The notes: generated from the letters alone by a model not told the origin. DNA of 64,000 nt from BOG-908 sp965198915 (GCA_965198915.1 CBDAQC010000004.1:248001-312000), one strand, 5' to 3'. Shown: positions 17,312 through 27,209, counted from the stretch's first letter. Made by a program: numbers and translations.

Positions 17312-19425
17312 ACCGCGAGGAGAGAGGTTCCGGTGGCTCGGCAGCGACGCCTGGTGACGCCGACGGGCTTCATGGAGGCGAGTCCACACGGGCGATACCG
17401 CCCGAGGCCACGTCGACACCCATCGAGGATGTCGTTTCGCAAGCCCAGGAGGGTCTACAAAGCGTCCTCCCGCCGAGGCTGTTCACGCCCGAACTCGTCG
17501 AACAGGCGTGGAAATGGTTCGCCGAATGCACGAGCCCGCAGCTGGCCGACGATTTGCGCACCGTCTTGGGCGCGCACGCGAAGGGCGCGAACGCGCTCCA
17601 ATGCCGCCGCGGCATCTTCGCCCTATTCGACGATCTCGCCTCGGCCGAGGAGGGAACTGAGGCCGCGATCGTCGCCGCCCTATACTCCAAGCCATCTGAG
17701 GGGGCGGCGACCGAGGCGGACGTGCAGCGCGTCTGCTTGGTCTTCGGAGCATGGTATCGGCGGCAACTCGCCGTTCGGGCGTCACAAGCCTATGCCTTCG
17801 ACATGGCGCGCGCGACCGCGTTCGTCCTGCAGTGGCTTGGGGCACTGCCCAGCGGGCGCTACCCCAAATATCTCCGGCGGTTCCATAAGGTCGAGAAGCC
17901 GGGAGGGAACACCCGATCGTTGGGATCCCTCCGGTGGCAGGAGTTGTCCGGGCTTTCGGGTCATGCCCGCGAACGCAAGGCGCTGGACATCGTGGCGAAA
18001 GCGGCGGCTGCCGACTTCGAAGTCCACCTCCGCCTGTTCGAATTCGGGCAGGCGGTCCTGGCCGCCGCGGAGCCCCCGCCAGAAGTGGATCCGGAAGCCT
18101 GGCTCGCGGTCAAAAAGTTGCTCACCTCCGCGCGGAAGGCCCTGCCGGAACGCGGGAATGCGAAAAGACGGCCCGCCGCATTCGCCGCGGGTTCCGATGT
18201 CGCGTTGCGTTCCCGCCGCACCTGGTTGTCGGCCGGGCTGCCGCAATGCTGCCTGGACGCGGTCTGGACCGGAAAACGCACGATCGTGAACTCCGAAGTG
18301 GGATGGCTCGCGCTCGGTGGCCTGGCCTCGACGGAGGCGGCCGTGATCGCCGCCGCCACGATGTTCGTGTGCCGGACCGGATGGAACAAGCAGCCCACGC
18401 TCGACCTCGCGCGTCGTCCGATCGTCTTCGAAGGTCCGGAGGGCATCGGGGTGGCCAGCGCCAAGTTTCTCGCCTGCTTCAAGCGACGCGCCCGGCACCC
18501 CGTCCTGGCGCGCCTGGAGGACTGCCGGAAGGTGGACGGTCTCCTGCGGGAGGACCTCGAGGCCGACTGGCACGCCGCGGAAACCGAACTCGACCCCGAC
18601 GAGGGCGACGAAGGGAACATTATCCTCGACAGGCGCAGGGACGGCGGGATCCTGGATATGCTCGACGGCTTCGGCCGGATGGCGGATGCGGCCCGCGACT
18701 TGGATCCCCTCTGCCGCGCCGTGGACCGTTTCTTCATCAATCCACCGTTGATCCGATGCAAGACGGTCGATGGCCTGACGACCCAGTCGCGCTTCGGCCT
18801 GGAGTTGTCGAGTGCGGAGGTGCTGCGCCGTGACGGCGTGACCTTCCGGTCGATACGCAAGACCTTCCTGGTCATCAAGTACTTGGAGAAAGGTTCCGTG
18901 GCGGCGACTACCGCCCATTCCGGCCACACCGATGAATCGCAGCTGCTGGGGGCTTACCTGGACACCGCTGACGTGAAGGCGGAACATGACCGTGCGATCC
19001 GCGCATACCAGCAGGTTTGCCAGGCCCTCCTGCTGGCCGGCGACCCCGAGCGCCGGATCGCTCTGCGCATCCCCAGCGAGCAGCTGGAGTGGTTCCTGGG
19101 CCTGGCCCGAGCCTCGGGGATCGCCGCCGGACTAGGCGTGCTGCCGGGCGTCATGCCGGGCCCGCCCGCAGCGCCGCTCTTCCATCCGACGACGGCGAAC
19201 CTCCGGGACCTCTTCCTCGCACATTGGGCGTTGCGCAGGGCGGCCACCCTGCTCCCTCCTGGAACGTGGCGGGCTCGTTGCCTGCCGCTGTTGGCGGCGG
19301 CGAAGGCGATCGGTTCCGCGCTGTGCGCAAAGGGGCTGCGGCGCACCTACTTCGCCGCCGCCCGCTCGGCGCACCGGGCACTACTGGAAGGCAACGCCTC
19401 GCTGCCGCCGATAGAAGGAGCGTGA
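17305..19425 (+). CDS. Recombinase module A, gene 1: large divergent tyrosine-recombinase-fold protein
   Basis: 706 residues from a GTG that overlaps the regulator stop. The C-terminal part looks like a tyrosine recombinase catalytic domain: TFRSIRKTFLVIKYLEKG (the HxxR box, with His replaced), then AHSGHTDESQLLGAYLDT, where His and a Tyr 11 residues later fit the final motif. The first catalytic Arg region (CRTGWNKQPTLDLA) has no clear Arg in place, so it may not cleave DNA alone. The N-terminal 350 residues are helical and unlike known arm domains. The next gene starts 1 bp after the stop. No family name recognised; it compares in concept with TnpB-like partners of Tn554-type elements. Confidence 0.7.
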   Translation: MLNREERGSGGSAATPGDADGLHGGESTRAIPPEATSTPIEDVVSQAQEGLQSVLPPRLFTPELVEQAWKWFAECTSPQLADDLRTVLGAHAKGANALQCRRGIFALFDDLASAEEGTEAAIVAALYSKPSEGAATEADVQRVCLVFGAWYRRQLAVRASQAYAFDMARATAFVLQWLGALPSGRYPKYLRRFHKVEKPGGNTRSLGSLRWQELSGLSGHARERKALDIVAKAAAADFEVHLRLFEFGQAVLAAAEPPPEVDPEAWLAVKKLLTSARKALPERGNAKRRPAAFAAGSDVALRSRRTWLSAGLPQCCLDAVWTGKRTIVNSEVGWLALGGLASTEAAVIAAATMFVCRTGWNKQPTLDLARRPIVFEGPEGIGVASAKFLACFKRRARHPVLARLEDCRKVDGLLREDLEADWHAAETELDPDEGDEGNIILDRRRDGGILDMLDGFGRMADAARDLDPLCRAVDRFFINPPLIRCKTVDGLTTQSRFGLELSSAEVLRRDGVTFRSIRKTFLVIKYLEKGSVAATTAHSGHTDESQLLGAYLDTADVKAEHDRAIRAYQQVCQALLLAGDPERRIALRIPSEQLEWFLGLARASGIAAGLGVLPGVMPGPPAAPLFHPTTANLRDLFLAHWALRRAATLLPPGTWRARCLPLLAAAKAIGSALCAKGLRRTYFAAARSAHRALLEGNASLPPIEGA

Positions 19426-19426
19426 G

Positions 19427-21892
19427 ATGACCGATTCCCGAGCCATTCCGACGGCGACCGAGGTCGACCGGATCCTGCTGGCCTACCCGATCCCCGCCGC
19501 CATCACTGGCACGAAGCAAGCGCGCGGCGATGCCGAATGGTGCACGGGCGACCGGCGCAGCCTGCTGCACCCCCACTGGATGCTCCGCACGGCCGACGGG
19601 GCCAAGCAGAGGCATAACATCGATTTCTACGTCGGCTTCGACGCGCCGGTGGATTTCGGGGGCGTGCTCCTGTCGTCCCCCGGGCTCACGCACGACGTCC
19701 TGACGAAGAAGCTCGTGCTCCTGGCGATGCTGAACGGCACGGCCGGGAACAGCACGGAGGCGGAGGCCGTTCGTCGTGTGGCGCTCTCCATGGACTGGTT
19801 CACCCGGTGGCGGCTGAACAGCGGCATCAGTTGCAACACCGACCTGCGCCGGGACGACTTCGAGCGCTTCAAGGTGGCCATGAAGGCTCCCCACGTCGTG
19901 CGGCTCGTCTCCATCGATGAACGGGTGACGCGGCTTTTGGCCATGATCGAAGCCGGCGAGCCCTGGCCCGGGCAATCGCCGGGAGGAACCGACGCGGCGG
20001 GCTCCACCATCCATGAGACGCTCGACTTCGATGCGGTCGCGGCCCAGCTCGGCGTCACGGCCGAGTCGCTGCATTCCGCCGGGGCCGTCCTAGATCGGCT
20101 GGTGGCGGCTCACGGCGGTGGCTCGGGCACGGATCAAGGGACGAGCGCGCCGCCAGGGATCGAGATGCGGCCGAGGCGGGACGCCCTGGCGCGGAGTGCC
20201 TGGAGCATTGACCAGTTGCTGAAGCCTTGGAGGATCATGCAGGACCTCAGCGTCCGCGGCGTCCTCGCCCACGACCCTCTGAGGTTCGATCCATTCGCGG
20301 AGACCACGGTGGCCGTCGTCGCCGCCGCGCACGGCGCGCAGTTCACGAGGACGGGCGGGATCTCACCGCCCTACTTCTTCTCGATCCTCGCCGCGTGCGC
20401 CACTTGGGTGCTCGATTACTCGGGGCCGCTGCTCCGGGCCGTCGCCTTGATGCGTGACGATTCCCGGCTTCATGGCTATTATCCTTCAGGCAACCAGTGC
20501 GGTCGGCGGCTCGAGATGTCGATGGCCCTCGACAGCGAGTTGCCCGTCGACATGCCCCGCCTCTGGCTGGCGTGGCTGCCGCCGGTCGACCCGAGCGACG
20601 TCCGAACCGCCGGGCGCATCAGCCTGATGGTCGCCGTCAGCCACCTGATGACCGCGTGCCTGCTGCTCGTGGCGGGATTGGCGGCAAGGACGATCAAGGA
20701 GGTCCTGGCGCTCAAGGCCGGGTGCATCCTGCGGCCGGCTCCCGGCCTGTTCGAGTTGTCCATCCAGGTCGACGGCCGCCTCCGCGAACTGGATTGCATG
20801 CCGGTTCCCGCCATCGTCGCGCACGCGGTGGAGGTGCTCGAGAAGCTGACGGCCGGCACCCGCGAGAAGACAGGGGAGGATTGGCTCTTCCGCTACCGCC
20901 GCGACTACGTCAGGCGGCCGGACGAGGCGGCGCAGACATTGCCGTATCTAGGCTTCCCCAAGCCGAAGTACATCCCGCGGTTCCTGGCCATCAACGGCCT
21001 GCGTGCCCTGGACCCCTCCACGTCCGCTTGGCTGGTGGGATCCGACATGAGGAAAGGGTTCGCCGTCAGCTACCACTACGTGGTGCCTGGGGCCTCGGAG
21101 GACGCGCTCACGCGGTTCTTCGGCGGGTGGGACCCCGCGCGGATGCGCGCCTATGTCCACGGTAGGTTGCCGGGCAGGATTTCCGAATTGCAGGACCAGA
21201 TTCGGGCCCGCAGGAGGGTTCACGGCGCGTCGACGGGCGAAGCTGACGCGGCCTGGCTCCGCGAGGCCGAGACGATGCTGGCCGACCTACGGCGCCGAGC
21301 GCAAGCATTCGACGAGGTGCGGTGCGAGGCGTTCGTCGAGCGCATGCTGCGCATCGTGGACGGCGTCGACTTGCCCGCCGGCAAGGGCGGCGCCAGGCTC
21401 GTCGGCGAGGCTGGAGACATGGTGGCGGGCGCACAAGCCCGGGCGCGATTGGGCGCTAGCAACCATCCCGACGCCGAGCGGCAGGCGCTCTGGGCGATCC
21501 TGCATGGGAGTGCGGCTACCCACGCGCTGGAGCACGTGCCTGGCGGCCACACGCACTGCACGTGCCGAGCGAACAACGAGGAGGACCTCGCGGCGGCCGT
21601 GTGCCTGCGGCGCCGAGCGGCCGATCCGGTGGCCGCGATGCCGGGGTTGTCGCCGACCTCGCCCGATGGAATGGCGGACCACGCCTATTCGGGCTTGGTG
21701 CCGTGCGCCCGCTGCGAACACGGCGCGGCTTTCGCGGACGATCGCGCCGTGGGCCGGGCCATGTGCGGGCGGGTCGCCGACGCCGCGGCGCGGGCGCCGT
21801 CCGCTGACGCGCGCGCGGCCTCCGAGGCGCTGCTCGAGGAGATCCGGGCGTGCATCCCGATCGCCGGTCCCGTATCGGAGCGCGGACCATGA
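19427..21892 (+). CDS. Recombinase module A, gene 2: 821-residue tyrosine-recombinase-fold protein
   Basis: Start supported by AGAAGGAGCGTGAG. The recombinase-like core spans about residues 400-585: LAARTIKEVLALKAGCI (first Arg), SDMRKGFAVSYHYVVPG (second Arg; His of HxxR is lost), then RFFGGWDPARMRAYVHGR with a candidate Trp and Tyr. After it a C-terminal extension has Cys/His clusters (GGHTHCTCRANNEED; VPCARCEHGA) that could bind zinc. Module B's homologue ends before that extension but keeps the full R, HxxR, H and Y set, which shows what this copy has changed. The gene overlaps the next by ATGA. Confidence 0.7.
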   Translation: MTDSRAIPTATEVDRILLAYPIPAAITGTKQARGDAEWCTGDRRSLLHPHWMLRTADGAKQRHNIDFYVGFDAPVDFGGVLLSSPGLTHDVLTKKLVLLAMLNGTAGNSTEAEAVRRVALSMDWFTRWRLNSGISCNTDLRRDDFERFKVAMKAPHVVRLVSIDERVTRLLAMIEAGEPWPGQSPGGTDAAGSTIHETLDFDAVAAQLGVTAESLHSAGAVLDRLVAAHGGGSGTDQGTSAPPGIEMRPRRDALARSAWSIDQLLKPWRIMQDLSVRGVLAHDPLRFDPFAETTVAVVAAAHGAQFTRTGGISPPYFFSILAACATWVLDYSGPLLRAVALMRDDSRLHGYYPSGNQCGRRLEMSMALDSELPVDMPRLWLAWLPPVDPSDVRTAGRISLMVAVSHLMTACLLLVAGLAARTIKEVLALKAGCILRPAPGLFELSIQVDGRLRELDCMPVPAIVAHAVEVLEKLTAGTREKTGEDWLFRYRRDYVRRPDEAAQTLPYLGFPKPKYIPRFLAINGLRALDPSTSAWLVGSDMRKGFAVSYHYVVPGASEDALTRFFGGWDPARMRAYVHGRLPGRISELQDQIRARRRVHGASTGEADAAWLREAETMLADLRRRAQAFDEVRCEAFVERMLRIVDGVDLPAGKGGARLVGEAGDMVAGAQARARLGASNHPDAERQALWAILHGSAATHALEHVPGGHTHCTCRANNEEDLAAAVCLRRRAADPVAAMPGLSPTSPDGMADHAYSGLVPCARCEHGAAFADDRAVGRAMCGRVADAAARAPSADARAASEALLEEIRACIPIAGPVSERGP

Positions 21893-22353
21893 ACGCCGAA
21901 GCGGGCACCCCTCGCTGGGACACCGACCTGCCGGCGAAGGAGGTGCGGCGCCTGTCTTACCGCGACCACCGGTTGCGTATCGCCGCGTCGCTCGGCCGCA
22001 AGGTGCTCGTCATGGAGGGCTTCGCCAGGGGGGCGGACTGGTGCGGACCGATCGATCCGCCGCTAACCAGGACCGCGTTGCGCGGCTGGGTGGATCCCGG
22101 GCGGCGCCTGTGGCCTTGGGGTTCCTCGGCCGTCGACGCGCTGGGCGGCCCGCACGACGCCCTGGTCCGGCGTTTCCTGGACGCGGTGGAGACGGTTCGT
22201 GAGCTCAGGTCCGGCCGTCGGGTGCCTTGCCAGGAGCTGTTGGCGCGCGAGCGACGGAAGAGTGACCGGATGTGCGCCCAGTTGATCGAAGCCCTGGAAC
22301 AGCTGCGCGAATGCCGGATCAAGCTTTCCCTTGCTCCAGGGAGGGGCGGCTGA
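21889..22353 (+). CDS. Recombinase module A, gene 3: small helical accessory protein
   Basis: 154 residues: start MNAEAGTPRWDTDLPAKEVR, a conserved central part (RTALRGWVDPGRRLWPWGSS, then PHDALVRRFLDAVETV), and a C-terminal coiled-coil-like helix (RKSDRMCAQLIEALEQLREC). The same pattern is seen in module B (LRRWTDSARGLWAWSTPAFD, then ARLEAQVMHLMEENRG), so the family is real and conserved. Small coiled-coil proteins accompany recombinases in Tn554-type elements (TnpC), which is a functional analogy only. ATGA overlap upstream; the next gene begins 2 bp after the stop. Confidence 0.65.
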   Translation: MNAEAGTPRWDTDLPAKEVRRLSYRDHRLRIAASLGRKVLVMEGFARGADWCGPIDPPLTRTALRGWVDPGRRLWPWGSSAVDALGGPHDALVRRFLDAVETVRELRSGRRVPCQELLARERRKSDRMCAQLIEALEQLRECRIKLSLAPGRGG

Positions 22354-22354
22354 G

Positions 22355-23890
22355 ATGGAGGCGGATGGGTTCGAACTGGTCTGGATCCGGGGCGAGCTAC
22401 AGGAGATGACCGGGCTGCCGGCCGGCATGCCGCTGCTGCACTGGCCGGACGGCGGCCTGTTCGAGGAAGTGCTCGCCTACTTCCGCCACCTGCCTCCGGG
22501 AAAGCGGGGAAAGGGGCCCTGCGTCGGCACCATGCGCTCGATGGCCTACGCGATCCGCGAATGGATGGGCTTCTGCCATGCCGCGGGTCGGCGTTGGGAT
22601 GCCCCCGAGGATGCTTGGTTGGCCGAGTGGCGCGACGCCATGCTGGCGGCCCCGTCCGGCTCCGCGCCCTCCGGGAACACGGTGGAGAGGAAGCTGCGCT
22701 TCGCGTTCGACTTCTACATGAAGCTTCCAGGCGCCAGCCCGTTCGACCGCGCAGGCCGACCCAGGGCGGCCATGGTGGCGCCCGCAGGACATAGTGGGCC
22801 GGTCGCCGGGATGCTGACGCGCAACCCTGTTTCGGGCGTTCCGGCTTGGTCGGGGTCCGGAACCATCGAGGTTGGCCACCGGGTGCGTCCCATCCCGAGC
22901 GCGAAGCAGGTGGGCGAGATCATGACGCGCTTGCGCACGACGGTGCAGACGCGCCGGAAGGGGAGCGGTGCGCAGGCGGCCAGCGTGTCGCTGGCCGAGC
23001 GGGACTGGCTGGTCGGGCGTGCCATGGAGGACGCAGGGCTCAGGGCCGATGAGGCGGCGAGCGTGACCTTGGACAACGTCCTGGAGACTCTCGGGCGTGC
23101 GGGCATCGAAATGCCCGCGCACATCCCGGGCCCTGTGCACCCGCTCGACGCCCTGGGGGACACTGAGCCTGGACGCCGCGCCTTGATGGCGCAGGTCGAT
23201 GCGTTCGAGGGATCGTTCAACGAACGCGTTTCCCTCAGGGTGATCGGCAAGGGTTCGAAGGAGCGCCTGATCGGCATCCCGATCGACCTGCTGCGCGACA
23301 TCCTGGAGGTGGGCGTCTTTTCCGTGAGGCGGCACCGGCTCGAGGCGTGGCGCGCCGGCGGGGGAACGGGTCCGGCCTCGCCGTTCCTCTTTCTATCGGA
23401 GAAGACGGGGCGCGGGCTCAAGCCCGGGACGATCAGCGACATCATGGCCGCCTCCTTCAACAAGGGACCGCCCATCGCCGGCTCGGGCCATCGCGTGAGG
23501 GCGCACTTCGCCACGAAGTCGGCCTTCCGCATCTTCTCCGAGTGCATCGCGCTGACGGGAGGGATCATCACGGACGGCACGATGGGGATGGCGTTCCGGA
23601 AGCTGGCGGACTTGCTGGGCCATTCCCACTCCAGCACGACCATCCGCTACTACCTGGACTTCGCGGTCCTGCGGCACGCCCAGGTCAAGCGGCCCGGGCT
23701 GGACGCGGCCCTGCAGCCGCTCTGGGACGCGATTGCGAGGGATCGCGGTCAACTGTCGCCGGCGAGGATCCGCTTGGTGGCCGGCCTGGTGTCGGCATTG
23801 GCGTCCAGCACGGACGATTCGCAGCTTTGCGGATTGCTGGAGGTGGCGATCACGAGGGGGGACCTGCGCGGGCCACGCACCATCCCATGA
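22355..23890 (+). CDS. Recombinase module A, gene 4: canonical tyrosine recombinase
   Basis: 511 residues from an ATG with GAGGGG upstream. All catalytic residues are in place: Arg in AMEDAGLRADEAASVTLDN, Lys in RVIGKGSKERLIGIPIDL, HxxR in SGHRVRAHFATKSAF, His in LADLLGHSHSSTTIRYYLDF and Tyr at its end. The N-terminus starts with a WIRGE...PLLHWPDGGLFEEVLAYF segment, shared with module B, and then a SAM-like DNA-binding domain (RSMAYAIREWMGFC). This is the protein most able to cut and join DNA; the other two recombinase-fold proteins of the module may shape the complex. Confidence 0.85.
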   Translation: MEADGFELVWIRGELQEMTGLPAGMPLLHWPDGGLFEEVLAYFRHLPPGKRGKGPCVGTMRSMAYAIREWMGFCHAAGRRWDAPEDAWLAEWRDAMLAAPSGSAPSGNTVERKLRFAFDFYMKLPGASPFDRAGRPRAAMVAPAGHSGPVAGMLTRNPVSGVPAWSGSGTIEVGHRVRPIPSAKQVGEIMTRLRTTVQTRRKGSGAQAASVSLAERDWLVGRAMEDAGLRADEAASVTLDNVLETLGRAGIEMPAHIPGPVHPLDALGDTEPGRRALMAQVDAFEGSFNERVSLRVIGKGSKERLIGIPIDLLRDILEVGVFSVRRHRLEAWRAGGGTGPASPFLFLSEKTGRGLKPGTISDIMAASFNKGPPIAGSGHRVRAHFATKSAFRIFSECIALTGGIITDGTMGMAFRKLADLLGHSHSSTTIRYYLDFAVLRHAQVKRPGLDAALQPLWDAIARDRGQLSPARIRLVAGLVSALASSTDDSQLCGLLEVAITRGDLRGPRTIP

Positions 23891-24285
23891 GGCCGCGGGG
23901 CGGGGCTTTTGCTACGGGCGGCCGGGGCAGCGGTAGCCCGATCCCATTTGGCCGGTAAGGGTAGACTTTCCCGCTCACCATAACGGAGTTTTCGCAGGCT
24001 GCCTGGCATTCTGACGCCGGACGGTCGCTTATCGATGCGGTTTTTCTTCCGAAAACATCCATCCGTGAAAACAACACTTTTCACGGATGGGCAAAACCGC
24101 AGGTATCCCGAACACCTTGCCGGCAAACCGAAATTAGGATATTCCGGCATCCATCCTGCGCAGGTATCAGCTGGTGCCCAACATAGAGTTCCCCGGTCTC
24201 GAACGCCTACAGCCGCTGATCCCACGACCATCCCGGGGTTTGTCACCAAGGCTTCGGCGAACGGTGGAGATGCTGGGAACATGCC
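23891..24285. other. Junction between recombinase modules A and B
   Basis: About 400 bp with no gene, less GC-rich than the surroundings. It carries the nested inverted repeats at 24036-24101. Downstream, the first gene of module B appears only from its C-terminal part on, so module B was cut here or module A was inserted here. Confidence 0.55.
24059..24090. repeat. 13-6-13 inverted repeat, candidate recombinase core site
   Basis: Perfect 13-bp arms CCATCCGTGAAAA (24059-24071) and TTTTCACGGATGG (24078-24090) around the spacer CAACAC. Arms of 11-13 bp around a 6-8 bp crossover are the known layout of tyrosine-recombinase core sites such as lox, FRT and dif. An outer pair, TGCGGTTTT (24036-24044) and AAAACCGCA (24093-24101), nests it. 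A strong hairpin terminator after module A is the alternative reading. Confidence 0.6.
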
Positions 24286-24792
24286 ATGGAGCGATGGACC
24301 GTCATGGATCGCCGTGATGGAAGCAGTCCGTTGGCGAGATCGCGGAACGATCGCGAACTGGATTTGTCCATCCGCCTTTTCCAGAACGTCATGCAGGCGT
24401 TGCTCCTCCGGGAGATCGATCCGGCGATGGCCGACCGCGTGCAGCCCGCGCCCTTGAGGGCCTGGTTCTATGGGATCGCGGCGCTGACCGGGATACCTGC
24501 CGCGGTAGGTATCGACACGGCCATCCCCGCGCCGACGACCGCTGTCCCATCGCTGCTTTTCGACCCCAATCCGGAGCGCCTGGAGGAGCTCTGCCTGCTC
24601 CATCGGGCGCTGAGAATCGCGGTTTCGTCCGGTCGCGCGAGCGGGAACGATCGACGCGCCCTCGACGTGCTGTCCGCCGTGGCGACCGCGTTGCGCGGTG
24701 CCGGGCTGGCCCCTGCCTTGACGGCCGCCGCCCGCCGGGCGCGCGCGCGGCTGCGCCGCGGCGATGCCGAGCTGCCGGACCTGGCGCCTTAG
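24286..24792 (+). pseudogene. Recombinase module B, gene 1: 5'-truncated remnant
   Basis: About 168 codons matching in pattern the C-terminal end of module A gene 1 (FQNVMQALLLREIDP against YQQVCQALLLAGDPE; LEELCLLHRALRIAV against LRDLFLAHWALRRAA). The catalytic motifs, which would lie upstream, are absent. The frame is open, so a short protein could still be made from the ATG at 24286. It ends TAG directly before the ATG of gene 2, the same tight joint as in module A. Confidence 0.65.
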
Positions 24793-26643
24793 ATGCCGGT
24801 CACGAACGAGGAGCGCGAGGCCCTGCCGCACGCCGTGGTCGCGACGAGGTCCGACCCGGGGCTGGCGTGGTCCATCGGCGCCCGGCGACGCTGGACTGAC
24901 GGCTCATGGCTGCTCAGGACAGTGCGCCCGGACGTCCTGCTGAACGGCCATACGGTCGAGGTCCGGTTCGATTCGCCCATCGCCCCGGGCATGACGCTCG
25001 CCGACCCCGCCCGCGGGATGGACGCCGCGGTCAAGCGCAAGCTGGTCGCCCGGGCGGTATCGGATGGTTTCGGCGACGGTCCCCTCGCGGCGCCTGGGTG
25101 CGCGGCCTTCGCATCCAGGTTCGACTGGATCCTCCGATGGCGGGTCGATGTCCATGAGCCGGGCTTCGCGGCGTTGGCGGAGGGGGACTTCCACGCGTTC
25201 GTAGGCCGGCTGCGGGGCGGGGACCTCATGGCGCTCGTCGATTGGCGGGCGCGCCTCGCCTGTTGGTCGGCCGCGGTGTCCGCCGGCTCGCTGGTGGTCC
25301 CGGCGACCGCGGGCCTGTCCCTGCCGGAGATCGACGTTGGCGCCCTGGCGATGCAGTTCGGCGTAACGCGCCGGGCCGTGGCGTCCTCGGGCGAATTCCG
25401 CGCGGCGCTGCTTCTCGCCTTGTCTCCCTGGTTCCCGGAATGCGCCGACGCCCTCGCGGCGGCTGCCGAGGTCGCAGCGGCGGAACCCCCGCCCCGCTCC
25501 TCCGCGTCGCGGCTATTGGGTTACCTGGACGCGTGGCGCCACTTGCGGCGGGCGTCGGAGCTCGGGATCCTCCCCGACGCCCTCGCCTTCGACCCATTCC
25601 GGCTGGAGGGACCCCGGCACCTCGCCTCGCGCTTCGGCTCGGACGGCTCCCGCACGCGCACGCTGTCGCCGGAAACGTCGTTCCGGTTGCTGCGGGCGGC
25701 CACGCATTGGTTGCTGGAGCGCGGCCCCGCGTTGGTGACGGAGATGGGCACGATGCCGGCCCCCGCCGGTGACGCCCTGGATGCGGGGATCAGGCTGATG
25801 ATGGCGGCGTGCGCCATCTTGATCGGCTTCCTCGCCGGGCGCCGGGGGGGCGAGGTCCGCGGCCTCCGATCGGGGCGCGTCCGCGAGCCCCGGCCGGGCG
25901 TCTTCGAGATCGACTTCTACATCGAGAAAACGATCCAGGACCTCGACCGCGTGGCCGTGCCGTCGCTGGCGGTCGTGGCCGTCCGCACGCTGGAGGCCAT
26001 GTCCCTCCTGGGAAGGGCGGCCGACGGTGGCGATGGATGGCTGTTCCGGATGGCGTCGCCGACCGGCCGCACCGTCGAATTCGATCCGTCCGGCGACATG
26101 CGGGCGTTCGTCGCGGCATGCGGCCTGGACGCCGGAACCTTGCCCGACGACCTCGCGTCGCACCAGTTGCGTCGCGGCTTTTCGGTGACCTTCCACTACG
26201 CCTACCGGCTCGGAACGCTCGATGCCCTGTGCCGCCAGCTGAGGCACGCGGACCTCCGCTCCACGACCATCTACGTCACGGAGGTGGAGGCCGGCGGGCT
26301 GGTCGGCCTCCGGGACGCTTGCGATGCAGCCCACGCGATCGCGTTGGCATCCATGGGCGAGGCCCAGCGCCGATGGCTCACGGAGGCCAAGCGCCGGCTG
26401 GTCCTGCGCCGTGCGCGCGGGGTCCCGTTCGACGAGGCGACCTGCGAGGCGGCCGTCCAGGTCCTGCTGCGCGCCTGGCCGGGAGACGGGGGCCCCGCCG
26501 CCGCGGGACGGCGCATCACCCGCGAAGCGCCGACCGGCATCCGGATCGGCTCCCAGGCGGTCCCATCCGCAGGCGGCATGCCGCTGCTCGCTGCCGTTCG
26601 GGAGTACGTCGCCGCCCTCGACGCCTGCGTGTCCGTGTCATGA
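24793..26643 (+). CDS. Recombinase module B, gene 2: tyrosine-recombinase-fold protein with full catalytic set
   Basis: 616 residues. It aligns in layout with module A gene 2 but is about 200 residues shorter, lacking the Cys/His C-terminal extension. Catalytic features: Arg in GFLAGRRGGEVRGLRSGR, a basic region EKTIQDLDRVAVPSLAV in the place of the beta-hairpin, HxxR in SHQLRRGFSVTFHYAYRL, His in LCRQLRHADLRSTTIYVTEV and Tyr in IYV. The set is complete here, whereas the module A copy has lost the His of HxxR. The N-terminal half is Arg/Ala-rich and helical. ATGA overlap with gene 3. Confidence 0.75.
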   Translation: MPVTNEEREALPHAVVATRSDPGLAWSIGARRRWTDGSWLLRTVRPDVLLNGHTVEVRFDSPIAPGMTLADPARGMDAAVKRKLVARAVSDGFGDGPLAAPGCAAFASRFDWILRWRVDVHEPGFAALAEGDFHAFVGRLRGGDLMALVDWRARLACWSAAVSAGSLVVPATAGLSLPEIDVGALAMQFGVTRRAVASSGEFRAALLLALSPWFPECADALAAAAEVAAAEPPPRSSASRLLGYLDAWRHLRRASELGILPDALAFDPFRLEGPRHLASRFGSDGSRTRTLSPETSFRLLRAATHWLLERGPALVTEMGTMPAPAGDALDAGIRLMMAACAILIGFLAGRRGGEVRGLRSGRVREPRPGVFEIDFYIEKTIQDLDRVAVPSLAVVAVRTLEAMSLLGRAADGGDGWLFRMASPTGRTVEFDPSGDMRAFVAACGLDAGTLPDDLASHQLRRGFSVTFHYAYRLGTLDALCRQLRHADLRSTTIYVTEVEAGGLVGLRDACDAAHAIALASMGEAQRRWLTEAKRRLVLRRARGVPFDEATCEAAVQVLLRAWPGDGGPAAAGRRITREAPTGIRIGSQAVPSAGGMPLLAAVREYVAALDACVSVS

Positions 26644-27209
26644 ATGCTCCCAAGCGAGCTCCGAGGCGCCCACCGCGCGTCGCGTCGCCTGGTCCGGCGT
26701 GCGATCCCTCCTGCAACGGCCGGGCTCTTCCGCCCGGTGGGCATGGGGGGATGGGATGCCCCGACTGGGACCGGGAACTCGCCAAGGTGGAGATCAAGAG
26801 GCTGGCGCCCCGCGTGCGGCAACGACGCGCCCTCCTCTCCCTCGAGCGCAAGGTCGCGCTCATCGAGGCCGAGGCGAACCGCCCGGATGACGGCGGCGCC
26901 CGTCCGGGCCTGCCCGTCGATCGGGCGAAGCTGAGGCGCTGGACGGATTCGGCGCGTGGCCTCTGGGCGTGGTCGACACCCGCCTTCGACCATCCTCGGG
27001 GCCACAACGCGAGCCTCATCGCGCGCTTCGAGGCGGCGATCGACCGGATCCGCCTGCGGCACGGGCGCGGGCGCGGCGCCTTGCGCCGCGAGATCGCCGC
27101 GGACGCGGTGCGCATCGCGAGGCTGGAGGCACAGGTCATGCACCTCATGGAAGAGAACCGCGGCTTGCGCGCCAGCGTCGCCGGCGCGTCCGGCCCGGGG
27201 CCCGCGTGA
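26640..27209 (+). CDS. Recombinase module B, gene 3: small helical accessory protein
   Basis: 189 residues, with a Pro/Arg-rich N-terminal extension that module A lacks (MNAPKRAPRRPPRVASPGPA). The conserved part is CPDWDRELAKVEIKRLAPRV, KLRRWTDSARGLWAWSTPAF, FEAAIDRIRLRHGRGRGALR, and a final coiled-coil-like helix. It overlaps gene 2 by ATGA and gene 4 by GTGA. Function unknown; a DNA-binding or bridging subunit is a guess from size and coiled coil. Confidence 0.65.
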   Translation: MNAPKRAPRRPPRVASPGPACDPSCNGRALPPGGHGGMGCPDWDRELAKVEIKRLAPRVRQRRALLSLERKVALIEAEANRPDDGGARPGLPVDRAKLRRWTDSARGLWAWSTPAFDHPRGHNASLIARFEAAIDRIRLRHGRGRGALRREIAADAVRIARLEAQVMHLMEENRGLRASVAGASGPGPA

